This document shows positions 1-6,781 of a DNA stretch of 12,741 nt, piece after piece (position 1 is the stretch's first letter; each line of letters starts with the position of its first letter). The notes under the pieces were generated by a model. It was not told the DNA's origin and ran no database searches. It worked only from the letters and a program-made list of their open reading frames with translations. Position numbers and translations under genes: made by a program. The DNA comes from Clostridia bacterium. GTDB taxonomy: Bacteria > Bacillota_A > Clostridia > Christensenellales > Aristaeellaceae. Location of the stretch: the NCBI GenBank assembly GCA_017398245.1, contig JAFQGN010000084.1, positions 1-12,741 of the forward strand, read 5' to 3'.

Positions 1-1
1 C

Positions 2-673
2 ACCGCCGGCCAGTTCCCCAAGTTTGAAGAGGACGTGTATCGCCTCGACGAAGAAAACTTCCACTTCCTGCTGCCCACCGCCGAGACCGCGCTGATCAAC
101 CTGCACCGTGGCGAGATCCTCTCCGAGGACGACCTGCCCCGCAAGCTGTTCGCCTACACCCCCTGCTATCGCCGTGAAGCCGGCACCTATCGCGCTTCCG
201 AACGCGGCATGATCCGCGGCCATCAGTTCAACAAGGTCGAAATGTTCGGCTACACCCGTCCGGAAGACAGCACCGCCATGCTCGAAGAGCTGATCAACAA
301 GGCGTGCGCGCTGGTCGAAGGTCTCGGCCTGCACTATCGCCTGAGCAAGCTCGCCGCGGGCGATTGCTCCGCTTCCATGGCCACCACCTACGATATCGAG
401 CTGTGGATCCCCTCCATGAACGAGTATAAGGAATGCTCCTCTGTCTCCAATGCGCGCGATTACCAGGCCCGCCGCGGCGATATCCGCTTCCGCCGCAAGG
501 AGACCAAGAAGATCGAATATGTTCACACGCTCAACGGCTCCGGTCTGGCCACCAGCCGCCTGATGCCCGCCATCGTGGAACAGTTCCAGCAGCCCGACGG
601 CTCCGTCATCATTCCGGAAGTCCTGCGTCCGTGGATGGGCGGCATGGAGCGCATCTACCCGGTCAAAAAGTAA
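2..673 (+). CDS. serS: Seryl-tRNA synthetase, C-terminal part (5' truncated by window edge)
   Basis: Class II aminoacyl-tRNA synthetase that charges tRNA-Ser with serine in the cytoplasm. Only the last 223 residues are visible; the frame is open to the window edge, so the true start lies upstream. The first residues (TAGQFPKFEEDVYRL) match the conserved GqFPKF segment of the SerRS catalytic core. Next come a TAE motif (PTAETALINLH), class II motif 2 (YRREAGTY...RGMIRGHQFNKVEMF) and motif 3 (NGSGLATSRLMPAIVEQFQQ ... IPEVLRPWMGG). The motif 2 loop reads TYRASERGM where the common bacterial form is SAGRDTRGL; this is a local variant and the flanking catalytic residues are intact. The gene ends at TAA and is followed by block A repeats, whose hairpins at 804-838 and 1048-1085 probably terminate it. 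Family assignment is secure. Confidence 0.96.
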   Translation, partial: TAGQFPKFEEDVYRLDEENFHFLLPTAETALINLHRGEILSEDDLPRKLFAYTPCYRREAGTYRASERGMIRGHQFNKVEMFGYTRPEDSTAMLEELINKACALVEGLGLHYRLSKLAAGDCSASMATTYDIELWIPSMNEYKECSSVSNARDYQARRGDIRFRRKETKKIEYVHTLNGSGLATSRLMPAIVEQFQQPDGSVIIPEVLRPWMGGMERIYPVKK

Positions 674-690
674 GCACAGGGGAGACGAAG

Positions 691-840
691 CGAGGGGCTC
701 CGCCCCTCGACCCCGGCGGGGGCTCCGCCCCCTGCACCCCTGCCAAGGGGTATGATTCCCCCCCTGCCCTTCAATATGGGGAATAATTTTCACATGAATA
801 GAGAAGGCCGGCTGCAGTTACACTGCGGGCCGGCCTTTCG
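691..840 (+). repeat. Intergenic repeat block A, short unit (T module plus H hairpin)
   Basis: Non-coding stretch directly after serS. It starts with two GC-rich hairpins, CGAGGGGC/GCCCCTCG (691-709) and GGGGGC/GCCCCC (718-732), then AAGGGG...CCCC and an ATATGGGG tail at 774-781. I call this the T module. A 30-nt hairpin (H module, 806-836) follows. The same T-then-H order recurs at 12401-12526. No open frame with a ribosome binding site and a credible product covers it. The repeat type is inferred from comparing copies within this window. Confidence 0.75.
804..838 (+). terminator. Stem-loop after serS (H-module hairpin), possible terminator
   Basis: Perfect outer stem AAGGCCGGC (804-812) with GCCGGCCTT (829-837), inner stem GCAGT (814-818) with ACTGC (822-826), a TAC loop and an unpaired GG on the right side. 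The T-run after it is short (TTT then CGCG), so it would be a weak intrinsic terminator. It is one of five copies of the covarying hairpin described in the findings. Confidence 0.5.
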
Positions 841-850
841 CGTGGTAAAG

Positions 851-1186
851 GGGAACGCTGGGGACTCTGTCTCCAGACCTCTGCGAGGGGGAATGATTCC
901 CCCTCGACCCCCCCATATTTTGGAGAGGAATTTCTATTCACAAAAAGATGTGCCCGGCAAAGGCTAACGCCGCCTTGGGCCGGGCGGCCAGTGGCCGCAG
1001 ACATTTGCTGCCGCCGGATAGAAGTCAGCACCTGATCAATCATAGCGAAAGGCTGGCCCACGCTGTAAGCGTTGCCAGCCTTTTTCTTTCTTGGTATAAA
1101 ATTGTTAGCCCCCAATATGGGATTCCAAAGGGACGAAGTTCCTTTGGCAGGGTCTTAGGGGCAGCGCCCCTAACGTTCTCCCCCCC
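851..1186 (+). repeat. Composite repeat unit A (T-M-K-H'-T', inverted ends)
   Basis: About 336 bp of non-coding DNA built from modules also seen in blocks B and C. Order: T module (851-923) with stems CTGGGGAC/GTCTCCAG at 858-876 and CGAGGGGGAA/TTCCCCCTCG at 884-906; M hairpin (952-985) with outer stem GCCCGGC/GCCGGGC; K segment (about 985-1015) with palindrome GCGGCCAGTGGCCGC; an H hairpin in reverse orientation (1048-1083); and a T module in reverse orientation (about 1108-1186) with stems at 1125-1147 and 1155-1173. The reverse complement of 3021-3372 matches nearly all of it, with the clearest identity over 851-1015. Terminal T modules face each other, giving the unit inverted ends. No transposase is encoded. 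Confidence 0.8.
1048..1085 (+). terminator. Intrinsic terminator between convergent genes
   Basis: Stem AAAGGCTGGC (1048-1057) with GCCAGCCTTT (1074-1083), inner stem CGCT/AGCG, then a T-rich run TTTTTCTTTC on the plus strand. It lies between convergent serS and the minus-strand membrane protein gene. The T-run favours termination of plus-strand transcription; on the minus strand only TTT follows the stem. It is also the H module of repeat block A. Confidence 0.7.
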
Positions 1187-1230
1187 TTGCCGAGAGTCTG
1201 GGACGAGCAGCCCCGGCGTTTCCCCCAGCG

Positions 1231-2343
1231 CTAACGCTTGCGGGCGTTTGCCCGGCGGATGCAGCCGACGATCAGACACAGCCCGAACGGCACGAAGAAC
1301 GCGACGATATCGCGGATCTGCGGCGCAGAGCCGACGCCTTTAAACAAAACTAAACCGCCCCAGCCCAAAAGCCAGAGCACCGGCGCGGAATAGAGGAACG
1401 AATCGCGCAGCAGCCGCCCCAACAAAAACAGCAGCGCGCCCGCGCCGATCCCCGCAGCAGCGAAGCCGTAGATCCCGAATTTTGCATAGATCTGCAGCGT
1501 CCATTCCAGGCCGCCCGGCTGCGCAAAATCCACAACCGCCTGCCACAGCCGCGCGGCCTGCAGGCCCAAGGCCGTGTCGAGCGTCCGGTTGAACCAGACC
1601 GCCCCCAGCAGCCCGGCTGCAGGCACAAGGCAAAGCAGCCCCTCGCGTCCGCTGCTCTTTGCGCAAAGCAAAATAGAGTATACCAGCGCGAAAAACGCAT
1701 GCAGTGCAAACAGCGCGGGATCGAACACCGCGCACGCCATGTACAATATCAGCACGGCTGTCGCCGCCGTTTTCGAGCGCGCCGAGGCGACATAGCACGC
1801 CGCCGCTCCGGTCGCCAAAGGGGTGAACAGTTCCGTAACGGTCAGGACCGAAGCCGGTACGGCAATATATGCACACAATACCGGCGCAAGGCACGCCGCC
1901 ATGCCGGTCAGCAGGCAGAATATGGCGCAGACGCGCACGGGAACGCCCGCCCAGCCTGCGCGGCCGCCGAAAGCTGATTTGCCCAGCAGCCCTTCCAGCG
2001 CCGTTTCGCCGATGGTCGCCCCGGCCAGCAGCGCAAATATGCACGCGCCTACGGTCCTATACGCGCTCTCTCCCGCGGGGACGATCTTGTCCCCCAGCGC
2101 GGAGGGGATCGTCAGAAACGAGCCGGAGCCCTGCGCGTCCAGCAGCGCGAGCGCAGAGCCGAGCGCGCACAGCATAGCCGTGGTCAGCGTTGCGCGCGGC
2201 GCGGGCTGGTCCACAAAGCACAGGAAGGCCGCGCCGACGTTGATCAGCAAAGAAAGCCGCACGAGCGCGTCCATCTGCAGCGCCATGCCGCACAGCAACA
2301 CGCACAGCGAACCGATCACGCCTGTCGCGCGCAGATACCGCAT
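1231..2343 (-). CDS. Polytopic membrane protein of unknown function
   Basis: 370 residues, very hydrophobic, with roughly nine to ten predicted membrane segments from the N terminus (GVIGSLCVLLCGMAL) to near the C terminus (IVAFFVPFGLCLIVGC), ending in a basic tail RRANARKR. I recognise no family motif. The segment ACIFALLAGATIGETALEGLLG is Gly/Ala-rich and could be a transporter-like helix, but that is not evidence of function. Start choice: an in-frame ATG 17 codons upstream (2394) lies within the apparent -10 element, while the ATG at 2343 has a GGGGGG ribosome binding site 7 nt upstream, so I use 2343. It ends in TAG. It is transcribed divergently from scpB, with intergenic promoters back to back, and converges on serS across repeat block A. 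A real gene, judging by its length and coherent membrane topology; its role is unknown. Confidence 0.8.
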   Translation of the reverse strand: MRYLRATGVIGSLCVLLCGMALQMDALVRLSLLINVGAAFLCFVDQPAPRATLTTAMLCALGSALALLDAQGSGSFLTIPSALGDKIVPAGESAYRTVGACIFALLAGATIGETALEGLLGKSAFGGRAGWAGVPVRVCAIFCLLTGMAACLAPVLCAYIAVPASVLTVTELFTPLATGAAACYVASARSKTAATAVLILYMACAVFDPALFALHAFFALVYSILLCAKSSGREGLLCLVPAAGLLGAVWFNRTLDTALGLQAARLWQAVVDFAQPGGLEWTLQIYAKFGIYGFAAAGIGAGALLFLLGRLLRDSFLYSAPVLWLLGWGGLVLFKGVGSAPQIRDIVAFFVPFGLCLIVGCIRRANARKR

Positions 2344-2384
2344 AAGGCCGCCCCCCTTTGCCGGAAAATTCCTTTCATACCTCA

Positions 2385-2393
2385 AGTATACCA
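2385..2393 (-). promoter_or_regulatory. Extended -10 promoter for the membrane protein gene
   Basis: On the minus strand TGG-TATACT forms an extended -10 element. No good -35 is visible at the usual distance; that stretch overlaps the -35 of the opposing scpB promoter. Transcription would start near 2378, about 35 nt before the ATG at 2343. Confidence 0.5.
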
Positions 2394-2407
2394 TACCGCG
2401 GGCGGAT

Positions 2408-2436
2408 TTGACAGCGCGGCTTTGCTCCTATATAAT
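2408..2436 (+). promoter_or_regulatory. Consensus sigma-A promoter for scpB
   Basis: TTGACA (2408-2413), a 17-nt spacer and TATAAT (2431-2436): both hexamers match the vegetative consensus exactly. The start site would be near 2443, about 35 nt before the scpB ATG. This also implies scpB is not simply the tail of an upstream operon here. Confidence 0.85.
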
Positions 2437-2477
2437 GAAATCTTGTCTGATCCTGCATGCTGCGAGGTGTACGTTTT

Positions 2478-3011
2478 ATGGATATCCGGGAACTGCCGGG
2501 CATTTTGGAAGCGCTTTTGTTCATCGCCGGAGAGCCGGTGCCGATCCCGGATCTGTGCGAATCGCTCCTGCTCACGCGCGTTGAGCTGGAGGCGGGCATC
2601 GAAGCGCTGTCCGACCAGCTTTTGCTGGACAGGCGCGGCCTGCGCATCAACCGCCACGGCGACAGCGTGCAGCTGTCCACCAAGCCGGAATACGCGCCTT
2701 ATATTGAAAAGTTCCTGCAGCCGGTGAAGCGGCAGTCGCTTTCGCAGGCGGTTATGGAAACGCTGTCCATTATCGCCTACAAGCAGCCCGTTACGCGCGG
2801 CGATATCGAGGCGATCCGCGGCGTGAAATGCGATTACAGCATCCAGATGCTGCTCAACCGCGGCCTCATCCGCGAGGCGGGCCAGCGAGAGACCATCGGC
2901 CGGCCGACGCTTTTCGTCACTACCGACGCGTTCCTGCAGCATTTTAATCTGGAATCGCTCGCCGATCTGCCCTCGCCCGAAACCCAGGAACTGCCCGAGC
3001 AGGAGATCTGA
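2478..3011 (+). CDS. scpB: Segregation and condensation protein B (ScpB)
   Basis: 177-residue winged-helix partner of the bacterial Smc-ScpA complex, which condenses and segregates the chromosome. The family core is clear: ILEALLFIAGEP (10-20), LSQAVMETLSIIAYKQPVTR (88-107), the IEAIRGV segment (110-116), LLNRGLIREAG (125-135) and GRPTLFVTTDAFLQHF (141-156). Length is normal for the family. The ATG at 2457 would add seven residues, but GAGGTG at 2464-2469 sits 8 nt before the ATG at 2478, which matches the usual ScpB N terminus. scpA, often directly upstream in Bacillota, is absent here: the upstream gene is divergent and scpB has its own promoter. It is followed by repeat block B. Confidence 0.95.
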   Translation: MDIRELPGILEALLFIAGEPVPIPDLCESLLLTRVELEAGIEALSDQLLLDRRGLRINRHGDSVQLSTKPEYAPYIEKFLQPVKRQSLSQAVMETLSIIAYKQPVTRGDIEAIRGVKCDYSIQMLLNRGLIREAGQRETIGRPTLFVTTDAFLQHFNLESLADLPSPETQELPEQEI

Positions 3012-3020
3012 GCGCCGGGG

Positions 3021-3372
3021 GATACGCTGGGGAAACGGCGGGGGTTACGGCGGGACGCTGTCCCGCGCCCTGCCAAAGGGTTCGCACCCTTTGGAATCCC
3101 ATCTATGGGGATAGAATCACATAACGTAATAAAGAAAAAGGCTGGCTATGCTTATAGCATGGGCCAGCCTTGTGTTATGAAAATAGTAGTTCTATCGATC
3201 TGTCCAGCGGCAGCAAATGTCTGCGGCCACTGGCCGCCCGGCCCAAGGCGGCGTTAGCCTTTGCCGGGCACATCTTTTTGTGAATAGAAATTCCTATCCT
3301 TAATATTGAGGGGGGCGAGGGGGAATCATTCCCCCTCGCAGAGGTCTTGGGACAGAGTCCCCAGCGTTCCCC
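3021..3372 (-). repeat. Composite repeat unit B (inverted copy of unit A)
   Basis: Reverse-complement counterpart of 851-1186. Left end: T module with stems CGGGAC/GTCCCG (3051-3065) and CCAAAGGG/CCCTTTGG (3073-3094). Then the H hairpin (3138-3171), the K segment (about 3207-3235), the M hairpin (3236-3269) and a reverse T module with an 11-bp stem GCGAGGGGGAA/TTCCCCCTCGC (3315-3339). The segment 3200-3372 is almost identical to the complement of 851-1020; the H and left T parts keep structure with more base change. A 30-nt segment before the first T stem has no counterpart in the other copies. It lies just downstream of scpB and encodes no plausible protein. Confidence 0.8.
3138..3171 (-). 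repeat. H-module hairpin of block B
   Basis: Outer stem AAGGCTGGC (3138-3146) with GCCAGCCTT (3163-3171), inner stem ATGCT/AGCAT and a TAT loop. The T-rich run (TTTTTCTTT) lies on the minus-strand side, so as an intrinsic terminator it would act on minus-strand transcripts, although no minus-strand gene ends here. scpB on the plus strand would see only TTGTG after the stem. Confidence 0.6.
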
Positions 3373-3414
3373 ACCCCTTGCCTCCTCCTGCAGAATGAAT
3401 TGGAAAACAAAAAG

Positions 3415-3437
3415 TTAACGTTCACAATTTGTTCATA
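3415..3437 (+). promoter_or_regulatory. Possible response-regulator direct repeats upstream of the ABC operon
   Basis: TTAACG (3415-3420), TTCACA (3421-3426) and TTCATA (3432-3437) lie in an AT-rich stretch that stands out from the GC-rich surroundings. TTCACA and TTCATA are 11 nt apart start to start, the one-helical-turn direct-repeat spacing bound by PhoB/PhoP and WalR-type OmpR-family regulators. A further TTAACA is at 3451-3456, out of that phase. This is suggestive only; the regulator is not identified. Confidence 0.35.
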
Positions 3438-3465
3438 ACTTATCTGAGACTTAACAGTGGCGCTT

Positions 3466-3474
3466 TGCTATAAT
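3466..3474 (+). promoter_or_regulatory. Extended -10 promoter of the ABC transporter operon
   Basis: TGC-TATAAT gives a perfect -10 hexamer (3469-3474) with the TG extension. The -35 region is poor (TGAGAC at 3445-3450, 18-nt spacing), which fits an extended -10 or an activator-dependent promoter. Transcription would start near 3481, leaving a leader of about 100 nt. Confidence 0.65.
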
Positions 3475-3480
3475 GATACG

Positions 3481-3580
3481 CAGACGATTTTATGGGCGCA
3501 TCTGCCCGTTGAGATCGGGCAAGGCGCCTGTTGCCTTATCAAGTAGAAGGTGCAAATTTGAAAGGAGTTGGAACGGACGT
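3481..3580 (+). promoter_or_regulatory. Structured 5' leader of the ABC operon
   Basis: The roughly 100-nt untranslated leader can fold into a nested hairpin: GGCGC (3495-3499) with GCGCC (3524-3528) outside, and TGCCCG (3503-3508) with CGGGCA (3516-3521) inside. No T-run follows, so it is not an obvious attenuator, and I do not recognise a riboswitch. The main ribosome binding site AAAGGAG (3561-3567) is 13 nt before the ATG, a long spacing. Confidence 0.35.
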
Positions 3581-4528
3581 ATGATCGAAATACAGAACGT
3601 GTCCAAGCGCTATGGCGAAAAATGGGCCGTCAAGGACGTCTCCTTTACCATCAACAAGGGTGAGATCCTGGGCTTCCTGGGCCGCAACGGCGCAGGCAAA
3701 TCCACCACGATGAACATCGTGACCGGCTATCTGTCCGCCACCAGCGGCCGCGTGCTGCTGGACGGCCACGACATCCTGGAAGAGCCGCGCGAAGTGAAGC
3801 GCCACATCGGCTATCTGCCGGAGATCCCGCCGCTGTATATCGACATGACGGTCGAAGAGTATCTGCGCTTCGTCTGCCAGATCAAGGACGTGTCCACCAA
3901 GCACATCACCAACCATGTCAACGATGTGTGCGAGCTGATGCAGATCGAAGACCACCGTAAGAGGCTGATCAAGAACCTGTCCAAGGGCTATAAGCAGCGC
4001 GTGGGCATGGCGCAGGCCCTCATCGGCAACCCGGAGATCGTCATCATGGACGAACCGACCGTCGGCCTGGATCCCAAGCAGATCATCGAGATCCGCAAGC
4101 TCATCAAGGAGCTGGGCGAAGACCACACCGTCGTTCTCTCCAGCCACATTCTGACCGAAGTGGCCGACGTGTGCGAACGCCTCGTCGTCATCAACAAGGG
4201 CCAGGTCGTCGCGCAGGATACGCTCGATAACCTCACCCGCGGCATTTCCGATACCTTCCGCTTCCGCCTGAGGGTCGAAGGAAACGAGCGCGAGATGCAA
4301 AAGCTCATCCGCGAGCTGCCCGGCCTCGTCTCCATCGACGGACTGGGCCAGAAGGAGCCCGGCAGCTGCGATTTCCTCATCGAATCCGAACGCGATGTGG
4401 ATATCCGCAAGCCGCTCAACCAGCTGATGAACAAGCTCGGCAGCCCGATCCTGATGCTCAAGCCGATGGATCTGGAGCTGGAAGATATCTTCCTGCAGCT
4501 GACCAGCGACAACGAGGAGGTACTGTAA
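3581..4528 (+). CDS. ABC transporter ATP-binding protein, GldA-like
   Basis: 315-residue cytoplasmic ATPase of an ABC-2 type exporter. Walker A is GRNGAGKST (34-42), the signature is LSKGY (133-137), Walker B is IVIMDEPT (153-160) with catalytic E158, the D-loop is GLDP (162-165), and the switch histidine is H189 in SSHI. The Q-loop position reads YLPEIPPLY, with glutamate in place of glutamine, a form familiar from GldA-type and related ABC-2 ATPases. A C-terminal extension of about 90 residues ends in LELEDIFLQLT, typical of this subfamily. Upstream in-frame codons back to 3473 overlap the promoter and the residues there are not ABC-like, so the ATG at 3581 is the start. It is the first gene of a four-gene operon and stops 1 nt before the permease start, which argues for coupled translation. 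It powers the membrane complex encoded downstream; the substrate is unknown. Confidence 0.93.
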   Translation: MIEIQNVSKRYGEKWAVKDVSFTINKGEILGFLGRNGAGKSTTMNIVTGYLSATSGRVLLDGHDILEEPREVKRHIGYLPEIPPLYIDMTVEEYLRFVCQIKDVSTKHITNHVNDVCELMQIEDHRKRLIKNLSKGYKQRVGMAQALIGNPEIVIMDEPTVGLDPKQIIEIRKLIKELGEDHTVVLSSHILTEVADVCERLVVINKGQVVAQDTLDNLTRGISDTFRFRLRVEGNEREMQKLIRELPGLVSIDGLGQKEPGSCDFLIESERDVDIRKPLNQLMNKLGSPILMLKPMDLELEDIFLQLTSDNEEVL

Positions 4529-4529
4529 C

Positions 4530-5252
4530 ATGCTTGCGATCTGGAAACGTGAGTTCCAAAATTATTTCCTCACCCCGATCGGATATGTGTTCATGTCCGT
4601 GTTCCTGCTGGCGGGCGGCATCTTCTTCATGCTGTATAACGTGACTGCCGCCACCAACAGCCTTTCCACTATGTTTGGCAACCTCAGCTATCTGTTTATG
4701 ATGATCGTGCCGGTGCTCACCATGAAGCTGCTGGCCGAAGAAAAGCGTTCCAAGACCGACCAGCTGCTGCTCACCTCGCCGCTGTCCATCTGGTCCATCG
4801 TGGGCGGCAAGTTCCTGGCCGCGGTCACCGTGTTCGCGCTCAGCCTTGTGGGCACCATTTTCTGCATCATCGTTATCGTCACCTACGGCAAAGCCTATTG
4901 GGGCCTGATCTTCTCCAATTACCTCGGCTACTTCCTGATGGGCTGCACCTACATCGCCATCGGCGTGCTGATGAGCTCTCTGACCGAAAACCAGGTCTCC
5001 GCCTCGGTGCTCACCTTCGGCGTGAACCTTGGTATCCAGATCCTCGAAAGTGTCGCCTCGTATCTGACCTTCCCCACCTATCTGGAGTGGATCTCCACCG
5101 TGCTGGGCTGGTTTAGCCTGTATCGCAGGTACTACGCGTTCACAGCGGGCGTTGTCTCTCTGGCTGACGTCATCTACTTCCTGACGTTCATCGGCCTGAT
5201 GCTGTTCTTCACCGTCCGCGTGATCGACAAGAGAAGATGGAGTGAGGGCTGA
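4530..5252 (+). CDS. ABC-2 type permease, GldF-like
   Basis: 240-residue integral membrane subunit with six likely helices at about residues 17-37, 50-68, 96-118, 128-150, 156-176 and 211-230. The stretch LLAEEKRSKTDQLLLTSPLS (67-86), between helices 2 and 3, is the conserved cytoplasmic loop of ABC-2 permeases of this kind, where the ATPase docks. Ribosome binding site GAGGAGG (4514-4520) lies inside the end of the ATPase gene, 9 nt before the ATG. The next gene begins 5 nt after the stop. Only one permease gene is present, so the channel is probably a homodimer. The GldF assignment rests on the gene order with the GldG-like and DUF4340 genes. Confidence 0.9.
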   Translation: MLAIWKREFQNYFLTPIGYVFMSVFLLAGGIFFMLYNVTAATNSLSTMFGNLSYLFMMIVPVLTMKLLAEEKRSKTDQLLLTSPLSIWSIVGGKFLAAVTVFALSLVGTIFCIIVIVTYGKAYWGLIFSNYLGYFLMGCTYIAIGVLMSSLTENQVSASVLTFGVNLGIQILESVASYLTFPTYLEWISTVLGWFSLYRRYYAFTAGVVSLADVIYFLTFIGLMLFFTVRVIDKRRWSEG

Positions 5253-5257
5253 GAACT

Positions 5258-6781
5258 ATGAGCAAGCTGAAGAATAATACCGGAAAAGGAAATTTCTTTC
5301 AGAATCTTCTGAAAAACCGCAAATACCGCTTTGGCGGCTTTGCGCTGCTGATGACCGTGCTGGTCGTTGCGGCTGCTGTGCTGGTGAACGTCGTTCTGGG
5401 CGTTGTGGAAGACAACTGGGCCCTTTCGATCGACCTCTCTCCCTCTCAGGTGACGGATTTTGCCCAGTCCACCGTGGATACCGTCGCCGAAGTGGACGAG
5501 GATATCGTCATCTATCTGCTCTATCAGGACGGCACTCAGACCGAACTGAAGGTGCAGCTGGAGGAAATGGCCAAGAAATACCGCGCCATGAACAGCCACA
5601 TCACCTACGATTTTATCGACCCCTATAACGAGCCGACCAGGCTGGCCCGCCTCGTGGACACCACGCAGGTGAACCTGCCCGAGGGCAGCGTCATCGTCGC
5701 CAAGGCGGACGACAGCAAGGTGCGCTATATTACCCGTACCGACCTGTACACCACCTCCTACGTGGCGGACAGCTCCTCCTCCTGGGGCTACAGCTATCAG
5801 CAGGCGTTCAACGGCGAGGCCAAGCTGACCTCCGCTATCAAGTACGTCTCTGCCGAAAACACCCCCAATGTCTACTTCCTCACCGGCCATAACGAGATCG
5901 GCATGGATTACACCACCGTCTTCGCCGGCTATCTGGAGGACGAGAACTATAACGTCCAGCCGCTCACCCTGGGCGGAGATATCGTTCCGGTCAATGGCGA
6001 TACCATCATCATCACCTGCCCGCAGACCGATATGACCGACAAGGAATTCGAGATCCTCTCTGCCTGGCTGCAGGACGGCGGCAGACTGCTCATGACGGTG
6101 GACAACGCCGTGGACATGAACGAGCTGACCAACTTCAAGTCCCTGCTGGAGCTGTATCAGCTCTCCTTCGGCGACGGCTACGTCGTTGAAAACGGCAACG
6201 CCACCGACCGCTGGATCTCCCAGCCTATTGTCGTCATTCCGGAACTGAACGCCGAGCACGAGATCACCTCCGCTCTGGCTGCCACCGGCAACTATCTGCA
6301 TATCTACGGCGGCCGCCCCATCAATAATTGCGACATCCCGCTCTCCGGCGTGAAGTATACCACGCTTCTGAGCTCCTCCTCCGGCTCCTATGTGAAGCCG
6401 AGCGAGTCCACCACCGGCTTTGAAGATGCGACCGACGCCATCTCCACCGGCAGCCAGATCCTTGGCTACGCCGCCGAGCAGTCGCACGATGTGGTCGACC
6501 CCAACAACACCACCCGTATCGTGCTGCTCTCCAGCCCCTATCTCTATGCGGACACCAACATCCTCACCCAGAGCTACAATATTGACTTTGCCATGGCCGC
6601 TATGGAATGGCTGGTCAACCGCGATGTGAGCGTTATGGTCCGCGCCTCGGCGATTTTGAACACCACCCTCAATATCCCGGATGTGGGTACCGTCGTCGCC
6701 ATCGGCGTCGTCAGCGCGCTGATCCCGCTGGCCGTTGCCGTGGCCGGCACCATCGTCTGGGTCAGGAGGAGGCGTCTGTAA
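5258..6781 (+). CDS. GldG-like ABC transporter auxiliary protein
   Basis: 507 residues with one N-terminal membrane helix (about 26-50), a large extracytoplasmic region and a C-terminal helix (about 478-501) followed by WVRRRRL. This two-anchor layout is that of the GldG/ABC-type auxiliary family (the Bacteroidetes gliding component GldG and its homologues). Family-like segments are FNGEAKLTSAIKYVS (184-198), VYFLTGHNEIG (205-215) and LQDGGRLLMTVDN (271-283). The basic NRKYRFGG just before helix 1 points to an inside N terminus with the bulk of the protein outside. Start: ATG with GAGGG 9 nt upstream, 5 nt after the permease stop. Known members associate with a GldA/GldF-type transporter; what the complex exports in non-gliding Bacillota is not established. 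Confidence 0.85.
   Translation: MSKLKNNTGKGNFFQNLLKNRKYRFGGFALLMTVLVVAAAVLVNVVLGVVEDNWALSIDLSPSQVTDFAQSTVDTVAEVDEDIVIYLLYQDGTQTELKVQLEEMAKKYRAMNSHITYDFIDPYNEPTRLARLVDTTQVNLPEGSVIVAKADDSKVRYITRTDLYTTSYVADSSSSWGYSYQQAFNGEAKLTSAIKYVSAENTPNVYFLTGHNEIGMDYTTVFAGYLEDENYNVQPLTLGGDIVPVNGDTIIITCPQTDMTDKEFEILSAWLQDGGRLLMTVDNAVDMNELTNFKSLLELYQLSFGDGYVVENGNATDRWISQPIVVIPELNAEHEITSALAATGNYLHIYGGRPINNCDIPLSGVKYTTLLSSSSGSYVKPSESTTGFEDATDAISTGSQILGYAAEQSHDVVDPNNTTRIVLLSSPYLYADTNILTQSYNIDFAMAAMEWLVNRDVSVMVRASAILNTTLNIPDVGTVVAIGVVSALIPLAVAVAGTIVWVRRRRL

Noticed and set aside
771..1343. Several open frames of 70-130 codons in the serS-downstream intergenic region on both strands
   Set aside because: They cross inverted hairpin repeats, give low-complexity unrelated peptides, and are not consistent between repeat copies A, B and C.
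2457..2477. Upstream ATG start for scpB
   Set aside because: The ribosome binding site GAGGTG lies after this ATG and serves the ATG at 2478; the seven extra residues do not fit the family N terminus.
3481..3580. Riboswitch in the ABC operon leader
   Set aside because: A hairpin can be drawn, but there is no match to a riboswitch core I know and no terminator or obvious masking of the ribosome binding site.
3539..4531. 330-codon minus-strand frame opposite the ABC ATPase
   Set aside because: It mirrors the ATPase codons, has no recognisable domain, and the plus-strand protein has every ABC motif.
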